A stretch of DNA of 32,149 bases from Gammaproteobacteria bacterium (lineage in GTDB: Bacteria; Pseudomonadota; Gammaproteobacteria; Steroidobacterales; Steroidobacteraceae). The position numbers and the translations under genes were made by a program. A model generated the notes under the pieces. That model saw only the letters and a program-made list of their open reading frames with translations. It was not told the origin of the DNA and did no database searches. Shown here piece after piece: positions 16,894 through 26,125 of this stretch (the first letter of the stretch is position 1; every line of letters starts with the position of its first letter). The stretch covers positions 1 to 32,149 of the forward strand of contig RGWK01000004.1 in NCBI GenBank assembly GCA_010029775.1. The letters are read 5' to 3'.

Positions 16894-17799
16894 ATCCAGC
16901 GGGGTGTTACGCAGTCGGCGTTGCAGGTAGGGCTGCGCGAAGACCACGGCGAGAATCAATGCCACGCCGAGGTAAAACCGCGGTGTGAGCTCGGCGTACT
17001 CGCGAAAGAGCAGGGCCGCGATGACGATTGCGTAAACGGGCTCGAGATTGAGCGCCAGTTGCGTCGTAAACGCGGTGATGTGGCGTAGTGCACGCAAAAA
17101 GAGCAGGAAGGGCAGCAGCGTGCACAGCAGCGCAAGCAACAGCAGCCAGCCGAGATCCGTCAGACTCGGTTGCTGCAACGTTGCCTCGACACCCAGAGTG
17201 AGCGAGCCCAACAGCGCGAGAAAAAGGCCGCCGCTCGCCATTTGTACAAATGTGATCGCTGCAGGGTCGCCGCGGGTCACGTAGCGTTTGTTAAGCGCGG
17301 CGAAGAGCGCTGTCAGGAACGCCGCCGCAGTGCCGATCAGCACGCCGATCTGCATGGCGTCTGGTACTCCGCCCACCAGCAGCCACGCACCGGGCAGTGC
17401 GAGCACCCCCAGCAGCAACTCATCAACCTGGTGACGGCGACCGGTGAGCGGGGGCTCGACGATGGCAGCAAAGATCGAACTCAGCGCCAGACAGGCGACG
17501 GCTACCGAGGCGTTGGCGATCTTGATCGCAGCAAAGAAGGCGAGCCAGTGCACGGCGATGACGCAACTGACGGCGGCGAATAGCGCGACGTTGCGCGCAC
17601 CGAGCGCGCGCAGCTCGCGCCATACGCGGGGCACGACAGCGAGCGATGCTGCCACGATGCCGACGCGCCAGATCACGAGCGCCAGCGCGGGCAGCGCAAT
17701 CAGTTTGCCGAGAATCGCCGTAAAGCCCCACAGCAGCACACAGGCGTGGATCTGCCACAGCGCCTTGCGCTCGGCTGCGCTGCTCGTGTGCATTGGCAA
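16879..17799 (-). CDS. EamA/DMT-family transporter
   Basis: About ten hydrophobic segments; IHACVLLWGFTAILGKLIALPALALVIWRVGIVAASLAVV and a C-terminal repeat LNLEPVYAIVIAALLFREYAELTPRFYLGVALILAVVF. Confidence 0.9.
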   Translation of the reverse strand: MPMHTSSAAERKALWQIHACVLLWGFTAILGKLIALPALALVIWRVGIVAASLAVVPRVWRELRALGARNVALFAAVSCVIAVHWLAFFAAIKIANASVAVACLALSSIFAAIVEPPLTGRRHQVDELLLGVLALPGAWLLVGGVPDAMQIGVLIGTAAAFLTALFAALNKRYVTRGDPAAITFVQMASGGLFLALLGSLTLGVEATLQQPSLTDLGWLLLLALLCTLLPFLLFLRALRHITAFTTQLALNLEPVYAIVIAALLFREYAELTPRFYLGVALILAVVFAQPYLQRRLRNTPLDSMPR

Positions 17800-17823
17800 T
17801 GCGGGAGTGAGCGGTGTGTCGCG

Positions 17824-18651
17824 TCAGGGTGCGGCGGGTTGCTGCAAGCGCCGGATTTCGGCGAGATCACGCGGCGGTTCGCGCCACAATGCTGCCTCGC
17901 TTTGCACGTACTCGCGGATGCTTTGTGGCAAGTCCTCGAACCGATCGACCCGCCACGACACCATATGCATCACGCCCTTGCCGAGTCCCGCAGGCAGATC
18001 ACCGAAGCGCAACCAGCTGATCTGATACGGATGCCGCAGTCCCTTCGCCGCCGATTGATCGAAGAAATCGTAATGCTCGAACGCCTGACTGCGTGTGCCG
18101 TCTCGCAGTGGGAAGTCGAGAAACAGCGGCGCGGAGAAGGCGAGCGTTCCGCCGATGCGCCGCGCCATGATGTCCGTACCCGGACCGATGCGTTGAACCC
18201 GCGCTCCTGCGCCTTGCTCCACCCAGCTCTCGACGCTGCGGTCCCGCAATTCGTAGGTGATGTACTGGTAGGGGTAACTGATCGGCGGCAGGGGTTTGCC
18301 TTGCCACTCGCGCAGGATCGCGTTGCTCTGCAAGTCGCGGTACACGAAGGTCTTGCGCGAGAGCTGATGTGCCTTGCTCGCGGTGGACTGGGTGGTGTCG
18401 AGCCGGGCCGCGTCGATGCCCTCCATGCGCATCAGCGGCTGGCCGCTTGGCGAGCTGTAGACCGTGCCGACCGCATACCAGTACACCGGGGTGCCCGAGC
18501 CGACGCGCATCTGTACCCATTGGCGAAACACCTCGGGGTCGAAGCCACGATCGACGTTGGCGGGCTGCGCGGAACCGACCGGCATCAGACCGCCGGCACA
18601 GCACAGCATGGCGGCCCAGAGAATGGCCACACGGGAACGGGATTGGCGCAT
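17824..18651 (-). CDS. DUF1838-like exported protein
   Basis: Start MRQSRSRVAILWAAMLCCAGGLMPVGSAQ at 18651 with AGGAG upstream. FVYRDLQSNAILREWQGKPLPPISYPYQYITYEL and PYQISWLRFGDLPAGLGKGVMHMVSWRVDRFEDLPQSIREYVQ. Confidence 0.75.
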   Translation of the reverse strand: MRQSRSRVAILWAAMLCCAGGLMPVGSAQPANVDRGFDPEVFRQWVQMRVGSGTPVYWYAVGTVYSSPSGQPLMRMEGIDAARLDTTQSTASKAHQLSRKTFVYRDLQSNAILREWQGKPLPPISYPYQYITYELRDRSVESWVEQGAGARVQRIGPGTDIMARRIGGTLAFSAPLFLDFPLRDGTRSQAFEHYDFFDQSAAKGLRHPYQISWLRFGDLPAGLGKGVMHMVSWRVDRFEDLPQSIREYVQSEAALWREPPRDLAEIRRLQQPAAP

Positions 18652-18744
18652 GCGAATCTCCTGCTCGGGGAGGGTGTACGAACCGGTCGGGGCGAGGCTA
18701 CACTTCCCGCCCCGGAACGTCCTCGAGTGTAGTAGACCCGAGCC

Positions 18745-19311
18745 ATGCTGCCCGCATCCCTGCAACGCCCTGCCCGAGCCTTGGTGGTCGGCCTCATTGC
18801 CCTCTCGGGGCTTGGGATGGCACGGCCCGTTGCGGCCGAGACGCAGGAGGAGCAGGGCGTGGTTCAGGGACTGCAGTTGGCCCTGTCGGCACAGGCCGTG
18901 GTGATGCAGGGGGTGGTCGATCGCGCCCTCGGTTATATCGGCATCCCTTACCGGTTCGGCGGCAGTCACCCCGACAAGGGGTTCGATTGCAGCGGGCTCG
19001 TCAACCACGTGTTCCGTGAGACGCTCGGTGTCAGGCTGCCACGCACGTCGCGGCAGTTGGCGACGGTGGGCATCGAGGTCGCGAGAGAGGATCTCCGAGC
19101 GGGCGATCTCGTGTTCTTCAACACGCGTGGCTCGCCGAACTCGCATGTCGGCATTTACCTCGGCGACGGGCGTTTCGTGCATGCCCCGCGCGCCCGCACC
19201 TTGGTGCGCATCGACCAGCTCGACGATGTCGGCTATCGCGGTCGTTTCACCGGGGCTCGGCGGATTGATCCGCTGACCTTCGTCGTGGCGACCGTCGATC
19301 CGGCGAGCTGA
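18745..19311 (+). CDS. NlpC/P60 family cell-wall hydrolase
   Basis: ALGYIGIPYRFGGSHPDKGFDCSGLVNHVFRE (catalytic Cys) and PNSHVGIYLGDGRFVHAPR (catalytic His). Confidence 0.93.
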   Translation: MLPASLQRPARALVVGLIALSGLGMARPVAAETQEEQGVVQGLQLALSAQAVVMQGVVDRALGYIGIPYRFGGSHPDKGFDCSGLVNHVFRETLGVRLPRTSRQLATVGIEVAREDLRAGDLVFFNTRGSPNSHVGIYLGDGRFVHAPRARTLVRIDQLDDVGYRGRFTGARRIDPLTFVVATVDPAS

Positions 19312-19341
19312 TCGCGAAAGCCGACCGCTCAACCCGTCCGC

Positions 19342-20916
19342 TTATCCTGCCAGCGAGAGATATCGCGACGGGTGCGCGTGCCCCGGGTGGTCCGTCCAGC
19401 CGCGCACGCGGCGCGCGATGAGGCGATGCGAGTTGCCTGCCCACAGCGGAATCAGCGGCACATCGCGCAACAACAAGGTTTCGGCCTCGCCATAACCCGC
19501 GTAGCGCGCGGCCAAGGTCAACTGACGTTCTGCCGCCGTGACGGCGCGGTCGAAGGCCGCGTTGCGATAGCGGGTCACGTTCTCTGCGGAGTCGGAGACG
19601 AAGCGCAGCAGGAAGTTGGACGCCGAGGGCACGACCGCAAAGGCCGCATAACTGAAGAGGTCGTAGTCGCCGCGCTGCAGAGCCGCGCTGTAGGCGCGGC
19701 CATCGAGCGGCAGCAGTTCAAGATCCACGCCGATGGGTTTCCACATGGCGGCAACGGCCAGATACATCTTGCGGCCGGTGGGGCTCGTCGGAAAACCAAT
19801 GCCGAGCCGGAGCCGGGCGGAACCGATGCTCTGGCGTACGAGAGTGCGAGCGGTATCGATGCGCTGTGCCATAGCGGCAGCGCTGTCGCCGGGTTTGCGC
19901 AAGGCTGGGTAGCCGGGAATTCCGGGTGGTAGCACGCTGTGCCACGGCTGCTCGCCGAGTCCGCGGACCTTGCCGACCAGTACATCGCGATCCACCGCGA
20001 GCGAGAGGGCGCGGCGTAAATCCGTTTTGTCGAGGGGCGCGCGCGAGGTATTGATACCGATGGCTCCGAGCGCACATTCCGGCGAACTGCGCAGGGCCGT
20101 GCCGAGCTCGCGGCGCGCCGCGGCGTAATTGCCCATGTCCTCGATCGAGGCGATATCCGCTTGTCCGAGGCGGAACAATCGCAGGCGCGTGCTGTCGTCG
20201 TAGCCGGTGAGCCATTCGATGCGCTCGATGGCGACCTCGGCGGCCGCGTAGAAACGCGGATTGCGTCGTAACTTCAAATCTTTGGCGCCTGCCGCCCAGG
20301 ACTCGAGTCGGTACGGGCCGTTGCAGACAATCAGCGTGGGCTTGGCCCACTCGCGACCGTGCACCGAGATCACGTGCTCGGGCACGCAGTAGGCCGTGAC
20401 GAGATTGACCGGCAACTCCACATCCGGGTGTTGCAGACGGATGACGAGCGTCGCGGGGTCGGGCGCGCTGACGCCGAGCGTCGAGGCGGGTTTGCGGCCG
20501 AAGCGCACGTCCACCGCACCGACGATGGAGTCGAGGCGCGCGGCTTGCGCGGCGCCAGTTTCCGGTTGCAGGTAGCGTCGCAGCGTGTAGACAAAATCAC
20601 GGGCCGCGAGCGGCTTGCCATCGGACCAACTGAGATTGCGCCGCAGACGAAAGGTCCAGGTGAGTCCATCGGCACTCGTCGACCATGACTCCGCACAGCC
20701 CGGCACCACCCGTCCTGCGGCATCGGTGACCGCGAGGCCTGCGAAGAGTTCGGCCGCCATCTCCGCGGTGACCTGACCGGTGGGGCGCTGCGGGTCGAGA
20801 GACGTCAGTTCGCTCGATACGACCCGACGCAATACAGCCGGGTTCTGCGCTTGCAGCGGGGCGGCCGCGCACAAAGAAATCGCCGATCCGGCGATGAGAA
20901 AATCCCTACGTTGCAT
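19342..20916 (-). CDS. ABC transporter periplasmic solute-binding protein, SBP_bac_5 (peptide/nickel) family
   Basis: MQRRDFLIAGSAISLCAAAPLQAQ signal; LTSLDPQRPTGQVTAEMAAELFAGLAVTDAAGRVVPGCAESWSTSADGLTWTFRLRRNLSWSDGKPLAARDFVYTLRR. Confidence 0.93.
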   Translation of the reverse strand: MQRRDFLIAGSAISLCAAAPLQAQNPAVLRRVVSSELTSLDPQRPTGQVTAEMAAELFAGLAVTDAAGRVVPGCAESWSTSADGLTWTFRLRRNLSWSDGKPLAARDFVYTLRRYLQPETGAAQAARLDSIVGAVDVRFGRKPASTLGVSAPDPATLVIRLQHPDVELPVNLVTAYCVPEHVISVHGREWAKPTLIVCNGPYRLESWAAGAKDLKLRRNPRFYAAAEVAIERIEWLTGYDDSTRLRLFRLGQADIASIEDMGNYAAARRELGTALRSSPECALGAIGINTSRAPLDKTDLRRALSLAVDRDVLVGKVRGLGEQPWHSVLPPGIPGYPALRKPGDSAAAMAQRIDTARTLVRQSIGSARLRLGIGFPTSPTGRKMYLAVAAMWKPIGVDLELLPLDGRAYSAALQRGDYDLFSYAAFAVVPSASNFLLRFVSDSAENVTRYRNAAFDRAVTAAERQLTLAARYAGYGEAETLLLRDVPLIPLWAGNSHRLIARRVRGWTDHPGHAHPSRYLSLAG

Positions 20917-20921
20917 GGTCC

Positions 20922-21866
20922 TCAGTGCTCGATGAGCCAGTGGAAAACGCCGTGCGGTGCGCGAATGATCGCAGTGCGACGCACGCTGCCTGCGATGTCG
21001 ACCGACTGCGGTTCACCCGCGATCTCGATGCCGGCGCTGCGGCATCGCGCCACGAGTGACTCGAGTCCGCTGACCCGCAGCCGCACACCGATGATACCGC
21101 GATTGGGCGGCCGAGCGCGCTCGCGCAAGTCGGCATAGCTGCCCTCGGGCAGCCCGTAGTGGATGATGCCGAGCATCACGTCTTCGACGACACGGCCGTA
21201 ATTATTGGCCCGGATATGCAGCGTTTGGCTGACACCGACCATGCGCGAGAAGGACTCGCTCGCGAACTCGTAGCGAAAGCCGAGCGGCACGCCCAGCACC
21301 TCTTCGTAGAACTGCCGCACCGGCTCGAAGTCGCTGACCGGGCCCGAACTGCTCTGCACTTCGCTGAAGACTCGATCGGTCAGTGTGACGAACTGTGCGG
21401 CATCGACGTTTTGGGGCTCGATCGCCGCGATCATCACCCCATCCGGACCCTTGGCATGGGCTTCGAGAAAGCGCGACCCGTCCGGTAAATCGACGTGGGC
21501 CCCTTCCGAGACCAGCTCGAACCCATGGGCTCGCAGCCGCGCCACCGCCGCAGGACGATCTGCAGTAAAGAAATCGATCATCTTTAGGGCGTTGCAGGCC
21601 ACGCCCACTCCGCCTTCGCGGATGACGACGGCAGAACCCGGTGAGAACTGTACGAGCCATACGCCGAGTTCCGAGCCTGGCGTGACGAGGCACATCAAGC
21701 GAGCGGTTTGTCCTGCCACGCCAAACAGGACTTGAGTGGCCTTGGCATCGAGCGCGGCGTCCGCCACGACCTGCATGCCGATGACGTCGGCGAACAATTC
21801 GCGCTGGCGGGGCAGATCCGCCGTGCTGATGATGGGTCCGTCGATGGATTCGACGCGGCCGCTCAA
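20922..21866 (-). CDS. VOC-family protein (two VOC modules), likely TTG start
   Basis: Track ORF 20922..22103, but the upstream part is frame shadow of 21863-22669. TTG at 21866 overlaps the upstream gene stop (TTGA). GPIISTADLPRQRELFADVIGMQVV, FLEAHAKGPDGVMIAAIE, FEPVRQFYEEVLGVPLGFRYEF, APHGVFHWLIEH. Confidence 0.8.
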   Translation of the reverse strand: MSGRVESIDGPIISTADLPRQRELFADVIGMQVVADAALDAKATQVLFGVAGQTARLMCLVTPGSELGVWLVQFSPGSAVVIREGGVGVACNALKMIDFFTADRPAAVARLRAHGFELVSEGAHVDLPDGSRFLEAHAKGPDGVMIAAIEPQNVDAAQFVTLTDRVFSEVQSSSGPVSDFEPVRQFYEEVLGVPLGFRYEFASESFSRMVGVSQTLHIRANNYGRVVEDVMLGIIHYGLPEGSYADLRERARPPNRGIIGVRLRVSGLESLVARCRSAGIEIAGEPQSVDIAGSVRRTAIIRAPHGVFHWLIEH

Positions 21867-22669
21867 GCGAGTGGGGCTCGAGCGAGCCGCTTGCCGGCGA
21901 GATAACTCATCAGCACCGTGAGCACCACGGCGGCGCCGAAGTAGAGCTCCTTGCCCTCCGACCAGGCGTCGAGGTTGGGCAGCGTCAGTTTGGCGAGGGC
22001 AAACGCAGCGATCAGCAGGCTGACGCCACCGACTGCGAGACTCATGACTCTTGAGGCGATGCGGGCCAGTTCGTCGGCGCGGGCGATGAGTCGCGAGATC
22101 CACACGCCGTTGATGCCGTCAGTGACCAGCATGCCGGCGGTGAACAATGCGCCGAGCATCACGGCGTGGCCGAGGCCACCGAATTGCTGCGCAGTAAGCG
22201 AGAACAGGGCCGCTTGACTGATGGTGTCGAACGACAGGGCAAACAGCGCACCCACGAAGGCGATCAGTCCGGGCGAACCGGCACGTCCGAGACGACCGAG
22301 CAGGCGCGCTTTCAAGCCGACAGGCGCGACGATTTCATCGGCCGGTGCGGTGATAGCGGCATGTACGTTGGCGATACCAAGGGCGGCAAGGAAAGTAATG
22401 GAGATCCAGACGCCGCTCGTTTGCAGCCACGCGGGTGTCTGCCACTGGCCGGCCACGAGGCTGACGATCACCGCAATCGCCATGACCACCACGCCGTGAC
22501 CCAAAGAAAACAGCGCCCCGCAATAGGGTGCGAAGGCCTTGCGGCTGCGGGCGTTGACCCGCGTCAGGCCGTCGATGGTGGCGAGGTGATCAGCGTCGAA
22601 ACCATGCTTCACGCCGAGCAGGAAAACGACTGCAGCCAGTGCAGTCCAACTGGTGGGTAATGCATCCAT
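21863..22669 (-). CDS. NiCoT-like nickel/cobalt transporter family protein
   Basis: LGVKHGFDADHLATIDGLTR, FSLGHGVVVMAIAV and ALFALSFDTISQAALF correspond to NiCoT signature regions; multi-pass hydrophobic. Start MDALPTS at 22669 preferred over 22693. Confidence 0.82.
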   Translation of the reverse strand: MDALPTSWTALAAVVFLLGVKHGFDADHLATIDGLTRVNARSRKAFAPYCGALFSLGHGVVVMAIAVIVSLVAGQWQTPAWLQTSGVWISITFLAALGIANVHAAITAPADEIVAPVGLKARLLGRLGRAGSPGLIAFVGALFALSFDTISQAALFSLTAQQFGGLGHAVMLGALFTAGMLVTDGINGVWISRLIARADELARIASRVMSLAVGGVSLLIAAFALAKLTLPNLDAWSEGKELYFGAAVVLTVLMSYLAGKRLARAPLA

Positions 22670-22764
22670 GGATTGAAAGGGTAGGCAGTCCACAGGGTGG
22701 CAGACAAGGGAGGTGCGGACGGTGCCCGTACCGCGGTAGGCTGTGGTTCATTGGGGGTACGGGC

Positions 22765-25521
22765 ATGCGGCAATCGCACATCGGCAAGGCTGGACGAACG
22801 TGGAGCGCGGGCATCGCGGCAGCGCTGCTTGTAGTGTCCTGCGGCGGTGGCGGCGGTGGTGGATCGTCGAGCAGCTCGGCTGCGCCACCGACCTCGGGGG
22901 GGTCCACCACGCCGGTGACCGTCTCCCCTATTGAGCAATCGCAGGGCGCGTTGCTGCAGCGGCCGGTGTTCCAGTGCGGGACGTCGGCCGACAACGTCAC
23001 CGCAGACACGGCGGCCAACAGCGTGACCCTGTTCGAGAGTGGTCCCGTTCGGCCTTTGGCGCTGTCTGCTGACGGCCAGCGTCTGTATGTGGCGAACGCC
23101 CCAGCGCACTGCTTGGAAATTTACGCTGTTGAGACGGATGCCCTGCGTCTCGTCAGCACCGTGTCGGTCGGTCTCGAACCAGTGGCCGTGGCCGAGCGTA
23201 ACGCCAACGAGGTCTGGGTGGTCAATCACCTCTCCGACTCGGTGAGCGTGGTGCGTCTCGACGGCACGCCGCGCGTGCTGCGCACGCTGCAGGTCGGCGA
23301 TGAGCCGAGGGATGTGGTGTTTGCCGGAACTAATCGTGACCGCGCGTTCATCACCGCCGCCTTCCGCGGTCAGAATCGGCCGGGTTTCACGTCGTCTTCC
23401 CTGACTACGCCCGCCACCGGACGCGCGGACGTGTGGGTGTTCGATGCCTCGCAACTCGATGAATCGTTGAACGGCAAGCCGGTGACGACGCTGACGCTGC
23501 CGGCTGATGTGCCGCGGGCGCTGGCCGTCAGCAACGATGGCCGCAGCGTGTACGCCGCGGTGTTCATGTCGGGCAATCGCAGTACCGTGCTGCACCGCGA
23601 TGCCTTGAATACCCCAAAGCCAGGACTTTCGACCAGCACGGACGGCGTGCAGGCTCCGGGCACGGGGCTGATCGTTCGCTACGACGGCACGGCCTGGCGC
23701 GACGAGGCCCGCAATGACTGGTCCTCGCGCGTGAAGTTCACGCTGCCCGATGAGGATCTGTTCGTCATCGATGCCGCTGCTGCAACACCCACCATCACGC
23801 AGCGCGTCAGTGGTCTCGGTACGGTGCTCTTCAACATGGCGGTCGCTCCGGATGGGCGTCTCGTGGTGAGCAATACCGAGTCGTTCAACGAGGTGCGATT
23901 TGAGGGTTCCGGGCGGCGCGGCAACAGTACGGTGCGCGGTCGCATCGCCGAGAGTCGCCTGACGTGGGTCACGCCGGGCTCGGCGTCGGTGTCGGCCGTG
24001 CATCTGAACAAGCACGTGAACTTCGCGCTTCCGCAAGGACAGAGCTTGCCCGCTGCAGAGAAGGCGCGCAGTTTGTCGCAGCCGACGGCGCTCGCCTTCA
24101 GTCCGAGCGGCGACACGCTGTACGTGGCCGCCTTTGGTTCAGCGAAGGTGGCGGCGCTGCCGACGGCGAGCCTGACAGCGAGTGGATTCGAGCCGGATGC
24201 GAGTCGCCACATTGCGGTGCCTGCGGGGCCTGCGGGCCTCGCGCTGAATGCGTCGGGTTCACGGCTCTATGTCTATTCACGCATTGCGCACAGCGTCAGC
24301 ATCGTCGATACCACACAGCGCAGCGTGCTCGCGACGCGCAGTCTCTTTTCGCCCGAGAGCACGGCGGTGAAGACCGGTCGGCAATTTCTGTACGACGCGA
24401 ACTTGAGCTCGGCCAACGGCTCGGTGTCCTGCGCGAGTTGCCATGTGTTCGGAGATCTCGATCATCTGGCCTGGGACCTCGGCAATCCCGACGATGCGAT
24501 GCAGCTGAATCCGAACGCCTACGTCGCCAACAGTCCGCGCACGACGCCGCGTTTCCATCCGCTTAAGGGCCCCATGACCACCCAAACCCTGCGCGGCATG
24601 AGCGGGCATGGGCCGCTGCACTGGCGCGGTGATCGCACGGGCAGCAATCGGCAGATCGTTCGTGGCGCTTTGGAGACACTCGAAGAGGCCGCTTTCAAAG
24701 AATTCAATGGAGCCTTCGTCGGTCTGCTCGGGCGCGAGACCGTGCTGACGCCTGCGCAAATGCAGGCGTTCACCGATTTCGCCATGCGCCTCGCGATGCC
24801 ACCGAATCCGATCCGTGCGCTGGACGGCTCGCTGACGGCGGATGAAGCCGCCGGGCGCAACATCTACATGAACGTGCCGACCACACTGCTCGGTAGTTGC
24901 GACAACTGCCATCGGCTGCGCCCCGCGGAGGGCAAGTTCGGCACCGGTGGGCTGATGTCCTTCGAAGGGGGGCGGATCAGCGAGAATTTCAAGGTGCCGC
25001 AACTGCGCAACGTCTACACCAAGGCTGGAATGTTCGGCTTCAGTGCTGACAGCGGTGGCAGCACCGGGGCGCAGATTCGGGGCTTCGGTTTTAGTAACGA
25101 CGGTTCGCTCGACACGCTCGATAATTTCTTCCGCGATCCGGTGTTCTTCTTTCCGGCCCCTGCAGACCAGAGCCGACGGCAGGTGATCGCCTTTGTGCTG
25201 GCGTTCGACAGCGACCTTGCGCCCGTAGTGGGGCAGCAGGTGACCTGGCGCCCGGGCTCGCCCGATGCAGTGGAGTCGCGGCTCGCCTTGCTACGCGGTC
25301 AGGCGACGGCGCCGGGCGGCGCGACCTGCGATCTGGTGGCCCGCGGCAACATCAACGGCGTGTCCTACAGCGCATTGCTGCAGGCCGATGGCACGTGGTC
25401 GATGCGCGGCGGTGGCACGCGCAGTGATGCGGCACTCAAGGAATTGGCCAGTGCGGCGCAGCCGCTGACCTTCACGTGCATGCCGCCCGGCAACGGCCGG
25501 CGCGCAGCACTCGATCTGTAG
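22765..25521 (+). CDS. Lipoprotein with YVTN-type beta-propeller and cytochrome-c-peroxidase-like di-haem region
   Basis: MRQSHIGKAGRTWSAGIAAALLVVSCGGGGGGGSSSSSAAPP lipobox and linker from 22765. LYVANAPAHCLEIY and VWVVNHLSDSVSVVRL propeller repeats; haem motifs CASCH and CDNCH. Confidence 0.88.
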   Translation: MRQSHIGKAGRTWSAGIAAALLVVSCGGGGGGGSSSSSAAPPTSGGSTTPVTVSPIEQSQGALLQRPVFQCGTSADNVTADTAANSVTLFESGPVRPLALSADGQRLYVANAPAHCLEIYAVETDALRLVSTVSVGLEPVAVAERNANEVWVVNHLSDSVSVVRLDGTPRVLRTLQVGDEPRDVVFAGTNRDRAFITAAFRGQNRPGFTSSSLTTPATGRADVWVFDASQLDESLNGKPVTTLTLPADVPRALAVSNDGRSVYAAVFMSGNRSTVLHRDALNTPKPGLSTSTDGVQAPGTGLIVRYDGTAWRDEARNDWSSRVKFTLPDEDLFVIDAAAATPTITQRVSGLGTVLFNMAVAPDGRLVVSNTESFNEVRFEGSGRRGNSTVRGRIAESRLTWVTPGSASVSAVHLNKHVNFALPQGQSLPAAEKARSLSQPTALAFSPSGDTLYVAAFGSAKVAALPTASLTASGFEPDASRHIAVPAGPAGLALNASGSRLYVYSRIAHSVSIVDTTQRSVLATRSLFSPESTAVKTGRQFLYDANLSSANGSVSCASCHVFGDLDHLAWDLGNPDDAMQLNPNAYVANSPRTTPRFHPLKGPMTTQTLRGMSGHGPLHWRGDRTGSNRQIVRGALETLEEAAFKEFNGAFVGLLGRETVLTPAQMQAFTDFAMRLAMPPNPIRALDGSLTADEAAGRNIYMNVPTTLLGSCDNCHRLRPAEGKFGTGGLMSFEGGRISENFKVPQLRNVYTKAGMFGFSADSGGSTGAQIRGFGFSNDGSLDTLDNFFRDPVFFFPAPADQSRRQVIAFVLAFDSDLAPVVGQQVTWRPGSPDAVESRLALLRGQATAPGGATCDLVARGNINGVSYSALLQADGTWSMRGGGTRSDAALKELASAAQPLTFTCMPPGNGRRAALDL

Positions 25522-25526
25522 ATGCG

Positions 25527-25550
25527 CCCGCGGCGCTACGGCGCTGCGGG
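25527..25550. terminator. Candidate bidirectional hairpin with cUACGg tetraloop at convergent gene ends
   Basis: CCCGCGGCGC-TACG-GCGCTGCGGG, 10-bp stem with one G-U-type position. Lies at the convergent ends of 22765-25521(+) and 25536-26096(-). No clear U-tract. Confidence 0.45.
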
Positions 25551-26096
25551 TCGTGGGGCCTCGAGCAATTCGATCAAGTACCCGTCCGGGTCTCGGACGT
25601 GAAATACCTTGCCCCGCATTGGTGAGCCATCCGGCGCAGTTTTCTTTGATGTGTACACCTGTGGCGGCTCGATGATCCGTACGCCGGCACGCTGCATCGT
25701 GGCGTGGATGGCATCGGCGTCAGCCACGTCGAACACCAGCACCACATCACCGCGGCCGGTGCGCGCCGGATCGAGGCGGGCTTCGGTCGGCGTCGGCTTG
25801 GAGAATTCCACGAGCCCGATGCGACCGCCTGCGCCGGAGGCGCTTTGCATGATGACGAGGCGCACGGCGGTGGAGGGCGCATTCAGCGGAAATGGGTTGC
25901 TCTCAGGCTTGCGTGGGTTCGCCTGATCCATCTCGACCCGAAAGCCGAGCAGTTCGTAGAACGCCATCGCACGCGGTGCGCTGTCGACGATCAGTGCTGC
26001 GCGCAGCAAGGTCGGCGAATCAGCGGCGGCTGGCCGCAGAGCAGTGGCCAGCAGCAGCGAACCCAACACCCATGAGCGACGAAGTTTAGAGTTCAT
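25536..26096 (-). CDS. VOC/glyoxalase-like protein with signal peptide
   Basis: MNSKLRRSWVLGSLLLATALRPAAADSPTLLRAALIVDSAPRAMAFYELLGFRVEM...GKVFHVRDPDGYLIELLEAP. Start at 26096 preferred over 26132. Confidence 0.88.
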   Translation of the reverse strand: MNSKLRRSWVLGSLLLATALRPAAADSPTLLRAALIVDSAPRAMAFYELLGFRVEMDQANPRKPESNPFPLNAPSTAVRLVIMQSASGAGGRIGLVEFSKPTPTEARLDPARTGRGDVVLVFDVADADAIHATMQRAGVRIIEPPQVYTSKKTAPDGSPMRGKVFHVRDPDGYLIELLEAPRPAAP

Positions 26097-26125
26097 GTCA
26101 TCAGCATAGCGCCGACGGAGGTCGC

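Noticed and set aside
22609-24036. 475-aa minus-strand ORF antisense to the beta-propeller gene
   Set aside because: Arg/His/Gln-rich shadow frame opposite a strongly supported CDS; no domain signal.
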